A stretch of DNA of 8,970 nucleotides, taken from Pyrinomonadaceae bacterium (lineage in GTDB: Bacteria; Acidobacteriota; Blastocatellia; Pyrinomonadales; Pyrinomonadaceae). Both the position numbers and the translations under genes were made by a program. The notes beneath the pieces are model-generated. The model saw only the letters and a program-made list of their open reading frames with translations. It had not been told where the DNA came from and did not search any database. Shown here in pieces: positions 1 through 5,754 of this stretch; position 1 is the stretch's first letter, and each line of letters opens with the position of its first letter. The stretch lies in NCBI GenBank assembly GCA_018060305.1, contig JAGOWF010000068.1:2496-11465 (forward strand). The letters are read 5' to 3'.

Positions 1-34
1 CGGCATCTGCTTGTTATACGGAAATCCCTTTGGA

Positions 35-1219
35 TCAGTTTTTGGCCGTGACACCCGTTAGCAGAGATTCCAGACGTTGTCCGGTTATCCCGTAAAGGTT
101 CTTGATCGCAGCGATCTGCTCATCAAATCGGGCCGCATCGGCCCGTCGGTCGACTCTGGTTCCGATAAGCATATTGTTTTTCGGCGTATGTTCGACACTG
201 ACGAATTCGAAGAGCTTGGTCGCGTAACCACTGCGTTCGAGCAGGAGCGAGCGAATGCCGTCGGTCACGGTCTCGGCGACGCGTTCGAGCATTACACCGT
301 GCTTCAGGACGTCTCGAAACATCTCAGGCGGCTGTATCTGCGGGCGAAGTTCCTGATGACAGCAAGGCGCGACGACGATCAACTCGGCTTTGGCAATGAT
401 GCCCTTGTAGATGGCATCGTCGGTCGCAGTATTGCACGCGTGCAGGGCGATCATGATATCGACGCCTTCAGGCGAAAAACTGTCGATACTTCCCTCAACG
501 AACTGCAGGCCGTCAAATTCACTCGCCGCCGCGATGTCGTTGCACAGCGAGACAAGCTCCGTCCGCGTATCGACGCCCGTCATCGAAACGGCGAGGCCGC
601 GAACATTCGCAAAATAATCGTAAGCCGCAAACGTCAAATAGCCCTTGCCCGAGCCCATATCGACGATGCGGAGCGACTGACGACCGGCAAGCCGCGACCT
701 GTCAACCAGCTTTGCGAGCGTCTCGACAAACTTGTTGACCTGTCGCCACTTGTCCTGTTGCTTGTCGCGCACGTCGCCGCGGTCGGTAGTTATCCCAAGT
801 GCGTACAGATAATTTGCGAGTCTATCGACAAACACGGCCTTTTCCCGGTCATGCGAGAGGACTGGGGCGACTTTAAACGTGGGTTTGGCAACGTTCAGCC
901 GCGAACGGCCTTTTTTGCCGATCTCAATCTGATGGTCAGCAGTGGTCGTAAACAAATGGCCGCTGAAAAACTCGCCCGCAAGGTATTTGGCAATGAGATC
1001 TTGACCCTCCGCGAAGGCGAAATTCTTCGCCGTGTCGCGAGTATCGTATTTGTAGAGAAAGAACAGGCGACGTCCCTTTTTGGTATCGATCAGGCGAATG
1101 TTCAGTTTTTGCAGGTGCGCGTCGCTGCCCTTATAATTGCCGAGAGTCGCCTTAACGAAAGTCCCGTCGGAAAGGCTCGCGGCAAAAGCGGCAAGAAAGT
1201 TTTCGACCGTTTCGAGCAT
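35..1219 (-). CDS. Class I SAM-dependent methyltransferase (Methyltransf_32 / METTL25-like)
   Basis: This encodes a probable cytoplasmic methyltransferase of 394 aa with unknown substrate. The sequence shows a classic SAM-binding motif I, DMGSGKGYLT, at about residues 187-196. It is followed by an acidic strand end (GVDT, about 215-218) and the run DIMIALHACNTATD at about 254-267. APCCHQE lies at about 284-290. The LHACNTATD and APCCHQE pair is typical of the PF13679 family, which also contains eukaryotic METTL25/RRNAD1-like proteins. The roughly 180 residues before the SAM fold contain no motif I can name and may bind substrate. I chose the ATG at 1217-1219, which gives MLETVENF. The frame stays open to 1285, but those starts would run into the divergent neighbour. 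No strong Shine-Dalgarno sequence precedes the chosen start. The family call is firm; RNA or protein as substrate would be a guess. Confidence 0.85.
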   Translation of the reverse strand: MLETVENFLAAFAASLSDGTFVKATLGNYKGSDAHLQKLNIRLIDTKKGRRLFFLYKYDTRDTAKNFAFAEGQDLIAKYLAGEFFSGHLFTTTADHQIEIGKKGRSRLNVAKPTFKVAPVLSHDREKAVFVDRLANYLYALGITTDRGDVRDKQQDKWRQVNKFVETLAKLVDRSRLAGRQSLRIVDMGSGKGYLTFAAYDYFANVRGLAVSMTGVDTRTELVSLCNDIAAASEFDGLQFVEGSIDSFSPEGVDIMIALHACNTATDDAIYKGIIAKAELIVVAPCCHQELRPQIQPPEMFRDVLKHGVMLERVAETVTDGIRSLLLERSGYATKLFEFVSVEHTPKNNMLIGTRVDRRADAARFDEQIAAIKNLYGITGQRLESLLTGVTAKN

Positions 1220-1240
1220 TGAGAATGAGGTTAGCACAAG

Positions 1241-1657
1241 ATGACGCATCCATTTCACCTGGCATTTCCGGTCAACGATCTCCACGCAGCACGTAACTTT
1301 TATTGCGGCCTACTCGGCTGTGAAGAAGGCCGCAGTTCCGAGCGCTGGATCGATTTCAACCTATACGGCCACCAGATCGTGACGCACCTCGCGCCTGAGG
1401 CCGCGGGCGTGCGGATGCATAATCCAGTCGACTCCGACGATGTGCCGGTGCCGCACTTCGGCGTGATCCTGTCGATGGATGAGTGGAAAATATTGGCGAC
1501 ACGGCTGCGAACGGCTGGCATCGAGTTTATCATTGAGCCGAAGGTCAGGTTCAAAGGCGAGGTTGGCGAGCAGGCGACAATGTTCTTCCTCGATCCGAGC
1601 GGCAACGCCCTTGAGTTCAAGGCGTTCGGTGATATAGCTCAGGTGTTTGCGCGGTAA
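1241..1657 (+). CDS. VOC-fold putative extradiol-type dioxygenase (COG3565-like)
   Basis: This encodes a 138-aa protein of the vicinal oxygen chelate superfamily, close to the group annotated as predicted dioxygenase of the extradiol dioxygenase family. It shows two beta-alpha-beta modules. The first starts FHLAFPVNDL and the second VPHFGVIL. The C-terminal signature is FFLDPSGNALEFKAF. Likely metal ligands are His6, His72 and Glu125, a 2-His-1-Glu set. His44 and His49 in YGHQIVTHL are also conserved-looking. The length is normal for a single-domain VOC protein. The ATG at 1241 has a GAGG-type ribosome binding site 11 bases upstream. The gene is divergent from the methyltransferase with a gap of 21 bases, so their promoters must overlap or lie inside one another's 5' ends. 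The substrate is unknown, and a glyoxalase-like or resistance role cannot be excluded. Nothing ties it to the hydroxyproline genes beyond being next to them. Confidence 0.88.
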   Translation: MTHPFHLAFPVNDLHAARNFYCGLLGCEEGRSSERWIDFNLYGHQIVTHLAPEAAGVRMHNPVDSDDVPVPHFGVILSMDEWKILATRLRTAGIEFIIEPKVRFKGEVGEQATMFFLDPSGNALEFKAFGDIAQVFAR

Positions 1658-1664
1658 AAGAAGT

Positions 1665-1737
1665 TAGCCACGAATTGCGCGAATTACACAAATGGAAGGA
1701 TTTGCCCGATTCGTGCAATTTGTGTAATTCGTGGCTA
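1665..1737. repeat. Inverted repeat of 29-bp arms built from 9-base units, between convergent genes
   Basis: The left arm (1665-1693) and right arm (1709-1737) pair imperfectly, matching at 24 of 29 positions, around a 15-base spacer. The outer 12 bases of each arm, TAGCCACGAATT on their respective strands, are perfect. Inside each arm the sequence is a degenerate 9-base tandem unit resembling CACGAATTR, about three copies per arm. Three of the five mismatches can form G-U pairs in a plus-strand transcript. The right arm ends on the TAG stop codon of the minus-strand aldehyde dehydrogenase gene, and the left arm begins 7 bases after the stop of the plus-strand dioxygenase gene. It could act as a bidirectional transcription end or as an mRNA 3' protector, but there is no T-run. 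The pattern resembles short AT-rich intergenic repeats that I have the impression recur in environmental bacterial genomes. That resemblance is from memory. Confidence 0.8.
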
Positions 1738-3315
1738 GCTCCCCATCCTCCCATCAATGAGGCGGGCGATGCTGAGCGGGTTCGATTCTTTCAGTTCATT
1801 GGGCAGCGAGGCATCGGGGAAGTTTTGATAACTGACGAGACGTCCAAATCGCGTTATCGCTCGCGTTCCAACCGCGGTCGAACGGCCGTCGGAAGTCGCC
1901 GGATATGGGCCGCCGTGGACCATCGACGGACACACCTCGACACCGGTCGAAAAGCCGTTAAAGATCAGGCGGCCGACCTTAGTTTCGAGGATGGCTATCA
2001 GGTCGGCGTATTCGGCAAGGTCCCGCTCGGTGCCGTGCACGGATGCCGTAAGCTGGCCTTCGAGCGAGCGGGCGATGGCCAGCAATTCGTCGTGGTCGTT
2101 CGAGCGAATGAGCAGCGTGGTCGGCCCAAAGATCTCTTCGTTGAGATCAGGCGTATTGAGAAACGTAACAGCCGAAGTCTCAAAGATCGAAGGATTAACG
2201 GCAAATCCATCAAGTCCGCTCTTGCTGTTGGCGGCAGCGATCTCGACCTCACTCTCGCGCTTTTCGCTGGCATCTACATAGGTTCGTCGGATACCGCTGG
2301 TCAACAGTGGTGCTGGCTCAGTAGCGGTCACTAGTCCGCGGATCTTTGACAAGAAAATATCAGTCGGCTCGTCGTCAGGAACAAAGACGAGGCCGGGCTT
2401 TGTGCAGAACTGTCCCACGCCGCCGGTAACCGATGCATGAAGCCCAGCGACGATGGCATCACCGCGTTCGCGAATCGCGCTTGGAAGGATGAACGTCGGA
2501 TTGACCGAACTCATCTCGGCATACACAGCTATCGGCTCGGGCCGTGCGGCGGCTATGTCCATCAAAGAACGGCCACCGCGACGCGAACCGGTAAAACCGA
2601 CGGCCTTGATCGCAGGATGTTTGACAAGTGCTTGCCCAATCTCGTACCCGGACGAGAACAGCAGGCTGAATGTGCCTTCGGGCATGTCGCATTCCCTTGC
2701 GGAATTGGCAACGGCGATACCGACGAGTTCGGCAGTGCCGGGATGAGCGACATGAGCATTGACAATGACCGGACATCCGCCCGCAAGGGCCGATGCCGTG
2801 TCGCCGCCTGCGACGGAATAGGCAAGCGGAAAATTGCTGGCACAAAAGACCGCAACGGGGCCGATAGGCCTTAGCATCGAGCGCACATCCGGCTTTGGCA
2901 GCGGCTCGCGGTCGGGCATAGCATGGTCGATGCGAGCATCGACCCACGAACCCTCATCGAGCAGGTCAGCAAACATGCGAAGTTGCCCGCACGTGCGGGC
3001 ACGCTCGCCCACGAAACGGGCATTCGGCAGCGACGTTTCGAGCGATGCACGTTCGATCAGGTTGTTGCCGAGGGCCTCGATGTTTTCAGCGATCTTTCGC
3101 AGGAAAACGGCGCGGTCGCGGCCGGGAACATTGCCGAACGGAATGCGAGCGGAATCGGCAATGGCGGCGGCATGGTCGAGCTCCTCGAGTGTGGCGGAGT
3201 GGAACGGTGGTTCGACGGCTTCGCCTGTAGTTGGGTCAAAGGCGCGGAATACGTCGCCACTCTCGCTACCGCGAGCGTGACCGATAATTGACGTTCCTAA
3301 AAGTCTGGTTTCCAT
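1735..3315 (-). CDS. 2-Oxoglutarate semialdehyde dehydrogenase (aldehyde dehydrogenase family, KGSADH type III-like)
   Basis: This is the last step of hydroxyproline breakdown: NAD(P)-dependent oxidation of 2-oxoglutarate semialdehyde to 2-oxoglutarate. The 526-aa product is full length for the family. Catalytic residues are visible: Asn161 in ASNFPLAYS, Glu267 in YAEMSSVNP, nucleophile Cys304 in QFCTKPG, and Glu394 in EEIFGP. The AGGDTASALAGGCPV block, the NGFSTGVEV and MVHGGPYPATSDGRST region, and the YQNFPDASLPNELKESNP tail match the type III semialdehyde dehydrogenases linked to hydroxyproline and sugar-acid pathways. Asn186 stands where the family normally has a cofactor-binding lysine. 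I chose the ATG at 3313-3315 (METRLLG). The frame is open to 3366, but that extension would be encoded by the palindrome and looks unlike an N-terminus. There is no clear Shine-Dalgarno sequence. It lies 72 bases downstream of the deaminase gene, on the same strand, so it is probably co-transcribed. Its stop lies inside the 1665-1737 repeat. Confidence 0.92.
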   Translation of the reverse strand: METRLLGTSIIGHARGSESGDVFRAFDPTTGEAVEPPFHSATLEELDHAAAIADSARIPFGNVPGRDRAVFLRKIAENIEALGNNLIERASLETSLPNARFVGERARTCGQLRMFADLLDEGSWVDARIDHAMPDREPLPKPDVRSMLRPIGPVAVFCASNFPLAYSVAGGDTASALAGGCPVIVNAHVAHPGTAELVGIAVANSARECDMPEGTFSLLFSSGYEIGQALVKHPAIKAVGFTGSRRGGRSLMDIAAARPEPIAVYAEMSSVNPTFILPSAIRERGDAIVAGLHASVTGGVGQFCTKPGLVFVPDDEPTDIFLSKIRGLVTATEPAPLLTSGIRRTYVDASEKRESEVEIAAANSKSGLDGFAVNPSIFETSAVTFLNTPDLNEEIFGPTTLLIRSNDHDELLAIARSLEGQLTASVHGTERDLAEYADLIAILETKVGRLIFNGFSTGVEVCPSMVHGGPYPATSDGRSTAVGTRAITRFGRLVSYQNFPDASLPNELKESNPLSIARLIDGRMGS

Positions 3316-3333
3316 TTTCGCTATGCGTTGCGC

Positions 3334-3401
3334 AAGCCCGCGCGTAGGCAAGGGCGATAGACACAACGCTGAACGTATCGCCCTCGCCTATGCTCGGGCT
3401 T
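3334..3401. repeat. Imperfect 26-bp palindrome (REP-like) between deaminase and dehydrogenase genes
   Basis: The arms at 3334-3359 and 3376-3401 are reverse complements at 23 of 26 positions and flank a 16-base loop. The outermost seven bases (AAGCCCG) and innermost nine (AGGGCGATA) of the left arm are perfectly matched. The mismatches fall at arm positions 8, 11 and 17. The right arm includes the TAG stop (3388-3390) and the last codons of the deaminase gene. The left arm ends 18 bases before the dehydrogenase start. In the operon transcript this would make a long GC-rich hairpin without a following U-run, so it looks more like a REP-type mRNA stabiliser or expression-tuning element than a strong intrinsic terminator. 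It may be one copy of a genome-wide interspersed repeat, which cannot be seen from this window. Confidence 0.85.
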
Positions 3402-4302
3402 CTGCAATGCCTGGCCGTGTCGCAAGTGCGTGATCAATGATCGCGAGCGTTTCAGCCAATTCCTGACCGATCAATTCGAGGCGCGGCGGGCGGACGCGGG
3501 CTGATCCCCAGCCGACCTTTTCCTGAACCAGCTTGATAAGTTGGACAAAGTTAGGAACGGTATCGAGCCGGAGCAGCGGCAGGAACCACTCGTAGAGAGC
3601 TCGGGCCTTTTTCGTCTCACCGTTGATCGCGTAATTGAAGAGATCAACGGACTCGCGCGGAAAGGCGTTGACGAGTCCTGCGATCCAGCCTGCTGCACCT
3701 GCGTTGATTCCCTCGACCAGAAGATCGTCAACGCCGACGAATATCTTGAGCCGGTCGCTGCAGAGTGCTCTGATAGCCGTCACGCGGCGGACGTCAGTGC
3801 TCGATTCTTTAACGGCATGGATGTTAGGAATCTCCTCGACGATCTCGGCAACCTGTTCGGGCAAGAAGTCAGTGCCGTAAGCGACAGGATTGTTGTAGAG
3901 CATGCACGAAAGCGGTGTCGAGCGTGCGATCTCGGCTATATGGAACTTCATTTCACGCCAACGGCCGCGATAGACATAGGGCGGCAGCAGCATAAGGCCG
4001 CGGCAGCCGGCAGAGGCAGCTTCGACGGCCTGTCCACAGGCGTCAGCGGTCGTCATTGACGCTATCGACGCGACGACCGGCACGCGTTCACCAACAGCAC
4101 CGACGACCGTCTTCCAGAGCGCTGCCTTCTCATCGAACGTGAGCGTGCCGCCCTCGCCAAGCGAGCCGTTGGTCACTATTCCGGTGCAGCCGTTATCAAC
4201 CAGCCAATTTACGTGTTTGGCCGTAAACGCATGATCGATATTCAGGCCATCATCAAAGCACGTCGTGATCGCGGGCATTACGCCTTGCCATTCCATCGTC
4301 AT
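3388..4302 (-). CDS. Dihydrodipicolinate synthase-family protein, probable pyrroline-4-hydroxy-2-carboxylate deaminase
   Basis: This encodes a 304-aa class I aldolase-fold (TIM barrel) enzyme of the DapA/NAL superfamily. By context it is the deaminase/dehydratase that turns 1-pyrroline-4-hydroxy-2-carboxylate into 2-oxoglutarate semialdehyde and ammonia. It shows NGSLGE at 45-50 (the GTTGE site of true DapA), YNNP at 136-139 with the catalytic-type Tyr136, and Schiff-base Lys165 in AVKESSTD. The arginine that follows YNVPG in DapA and binds the lysine-pathway substrate is replaced by Ala141. Leu48 replaces the second threonine of the GTTGE motif. Both changes argue against lysine biosynthesis. 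The ATG at 4300-4302 overlaps the stop of the upstream oxidoreductase gene in an ATGA arrangement, with GGGGA a few bases before it. A second in-frame ATG lies two codons in, at 4294-4296. The superfamily is certain; the exact reaction rests mainly on the operon. Confidence 0.9.
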   Translation of the reverse strand: MTMEWQGVMPAITTCFDDGLNIDHAFTAKHVNWLVDNGCTGIVTNGSLGEGGTLTFDEKAALWKTVVGAVGERVPVVASIASMTTADACGQAVEAASAGCRGLMLLPPYVYRGRWREMKFHIAEIARSTPLSCMLYNNPVAYGTDFLPEQVAEIVEEIPNIHAVKESSTDVRRVTAIRALCSDRLKIFVGVDDLLVEGINAGAAGWIAGLVNAFPRESVDLFNYAINGETKKARALYEWFLPLLRLDTVPNFVQLIKLVQEKVGWGSARVRPPRLELIGQELAETLAIIDHALATRPGIAEARA

Positions 4303-5522
4303 AGATTCCCCATTTTAACCGGAAAGATCGGCGCCCGCACGTTCGGCCGCTCCCAGCCGAAGAGAAATTCCGTCGCGGCACCGCAAATGCGGCCCTGGCA
4401 GGCTCCCATGCCGCAGCGCGTTTGGAGCTTGGCATCGCGAAATGACGTAAATTCCGTCAATCGGCCAAACTCGACATCTTCGCAGCGGCATACGATGGTA
4501 TCGGGATCGGCAAGAGTTTTGAGTTCATTTCGCAGGGCAAACGTGCGGTTAAGCAATTCGCCAAATCGACGAGCTCTATCGCGTTCCGGAAAATGGAGCT
4601 GGGCAGCGTCCATTTGCCCCGTCGCGGCGAGGCCTGCGATGGTCCCTTCGACGATCGACGATTCGACACCGGCGATGCCGGTCGACTCACCTGCGCACAA
4701 GATATTTGAACGCGAGGTTTGTTGAAAGTTATCGATGTGGACAACGCCCGCCGCGATCTCGCAGCCGAGCATGTCAGCAAGTTCGAGATTCGGGACGAGA
4801 TGAAACCCACACGCGAGATAATCGCAATCGATCGTCCGGCGCAAGCCCTTGCACATCAGATCGACCTTGCCGTCATCGGCCGCCGTGACCCACGAATCCG
4901 TCCGATACGGCACGCCGACGAGCCTCGCCCTCAACGCTGCCGCCTGAACCATTTTGACCGGCTGTCGCCAAAGGCCGCGAGCAAAGCGTCGTATTTTGGC
5001 CGCGGACGTTTGCTCAGCGATGAGCACGATCTTTGCACCCTTCGCATTGAGATGGTCGGCAACAGCGAGCAGCAGGGGGCCTGTTCCGGCGATGACGATG
5101 CGCTTGCCCGCGATCTTAAGTCCGCCCTTGACCATCGCCTGCAGGCCGCCGGCACCGAGGACATTCGGCGACGTCCAACCGGGAAACGGTAAGAAAAGTT
5201 CGCGAGCACCTGTAGCGAGGATGAGTCTGTCAAAGCGCAGTTCGAGGCGTCCCGCGGGCGTCTCGGCCAGCAAGCGCCCATCGCTTTGAGAGCCAAAAAC
5301 TTGTGCATTGTTAATTATGGATACACGGCCCAAATCTAATAGGTCGATCAGCCGACGTGCGTCCGACGACCTTTGACCCATCTCGGCACGCCAGATCTGG
5401 CCGCCGAGGTGCGGATTGTCGTCAATGATGGCGACGTTCGACCTCTCCGACGCGGCGATCGCGGCCGACAGCCCCGCGGGCCCGCCGCCTATCACGAGGA
5501 CTTCGGCGTTGATGCTATCCAT
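4299..5522 (-). CDS. FAD/NAD(P)-fold oxidoreductase with C-terminal BFD-type [2Fe-2S] domain; D-hydroxyproline dehydrogenase subunit (HcnB-like)
   Basis: This encodes a 407-aa protein with a two-dinucleotide-binding-domain fold. The FAD motif is GGGPAGL at residues 12-18, the second nucleotide motif is VIAGTGPLLLA at about 143-153, and an ATGARE element lies at about 104-109. Near the C-terminus, CRC (Cys345, Cys347) and RCGMGACQGRIC (Cys370, Cys375, Cys380) mark a Fer2_BFD-like iron-sulfur domain. This layout is that of the HcnB and sarcosine-oxidase-alpha-like subunits found in heteromeric amino acid dehydrogenases. Next to an epimerase, a DAO-type subunit and a small ferredoxin-like subunit, it most likely forms part of D-hydroxyproline dehydrogenase. 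I chose the ATG at 5520-5522 (MDSINAEV), which overlaps the preceding gene's end by 8 bases. The frame is open to 5588, but that extension is a shadow of the preceding gene. Its stop overlaps the deaminase start. Confidence 0.9.
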   Translation of the reverse strand: MDSINAEVLVIGGGPAGLSAAIAASERSNVAIIDDNPHLGGQIWRAEMGQRSSDARRLIDLLDLGRVSIINNAQVFGSQSDGRLLAETPAGRLELRFDRLILATGARELFLPFPGWTSPNVLGAGGLQAMVKGGLKIAGKRIVIAGTGPLLLAVADHLNAKGAKIVLIAEQTSAAKIRRFARGLWRQPVKMVQAAALRARLVGVPYRTDSWVTAADDGKVDLMCKGLRRTIDCDYLACGFHLVPNLELADMLGCEIAAGVVHIDNFQQTSRSNILCAGESTGIAGVESSIVEGTIAGLAATGQMDAAQLHFPERDRARRFGELLNRTFALRNELKTLADPDTIVCRCEDVEFGRLTEFTSFRDAKLQTRCGMGACQGRICGAATEFLFGWERPNVRAPIFPVKMGNL

Positions 5523-5754
5523 CGGCCACGACCTCCATGCCATCAGCCGCGAGCACGTTGCAGCTTCGGCTGAGCGAAACGCCGTCAATGGTCACGCGGC
5601 ATTCAAAGCAAACACCGATCCCGCACAGCGGCCCGCGAGACTCGCCGGAGATCGAACGGCGAAAGCCGCCGACCCCGGCAACGATGACCGCCGCCGCGAC
5701 TGTTGTCCCTTCCTCAACGCGGATGGCCCGATTATTGACGGTAATGGTGATCAA
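5515..5754 (-). CDS. Small (2Fe-2S)-binding protein; D-hydroxyproline dehydrogenase small subunit (HcnA-like)
   Basis: This encodes a 79-aa plant-type ferredoxin-fold protein of the Fer2_4 class. The cluster ligands are Cys44, Cys49, Cys52 and Cys65, in PLCGIGVCFECRV and RSC, i.e. C-x4-C-x2-C-x12-C. It opens with ITITVNNR, the usual beta strand of the fold. Such proteins correspond to the N-terminal ferredoxin-like part of sarcosine oxidase alpha and to HcnA, and pass electrons between flavin subunits. The start appears to be TTG at 5752-5754, forming a TTGA overlap with the TGA stop of the upstream gene. No in-frame ATG offers a better N-terminus. Its TAG stop lies within the first codons of the following FAD subunit gene, so the three redox genes are probably translationally coupled, as expected for fixed stoichiometry. 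Confidence 0.9.
   Translation of the reverse strand: MITITVNNRAIRVEEGTTVAAAVIVAGVGGFRRSISGESRGPLCGIGVCFECRVTIDGVSLSRSCNVLAADGMEVVADG

Noticed and set aside
1..34. Possible minus-strand gene start at the left edge (ATG at 4-6)
   Set aside because: Only two codons would lie in the window and the purine-rich stretch is too far upstream to support it.
77..1222. Long plus-strand open frame of about 381 codons opposite the methyltransferase gene
   Set aside because: It mirrors the methyltransferase in antisense, its product shows no recognisable family motif, and the opposite strand has clear SAM-binding motifs. It is open because of codon bias.
1220..1285. Extended methyltransferase start overlapping the dioxygenase gene
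   Set aside because: It would overlap the start of the divergent gene by about 45 bases, and the ATG at 1219 avoids this. Homologue alignment could still move the start.
1675..2334. Plus-strand frame starting in the inverted repeat and running under the dehydrogenase gene
   Set aside because: It is the antisense of a clear aldehyde dehydrogenase, with low-complexity shadow composition and no ribosome binding site.
2437..3291. Several overlapping plus- and minus-strand frames of 95 to 160 codons inside the dehydrogenase gene
   Set aside because: All lie in other frames of a gene with intact catalytic residues; their products are rich in Arg, Cys and Ser, typical of shadow translation.
3316..3366. 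17-codon N-terminal extension of the aldehyde dehydrogenase
   Set aside because: It would be encoded by the palindrome arm, does not resemble the family N-terminus, and the shorter form already has the usual length.
3334..3401. Reading the palindrome as a strong intrinsic terminator
   Set aside because: The hairpin is followed by no T-run on either strand, and the gene downstream completes the same pathway, so full termination there is unlikely.
5523..5588. 22-codon extension of the FAD/BFD subunit
   Set aside because: It translates the coding region of the small iron-sulfur gene out of frame; the FAD motif sits at the expected distance from the ATG at 5522.
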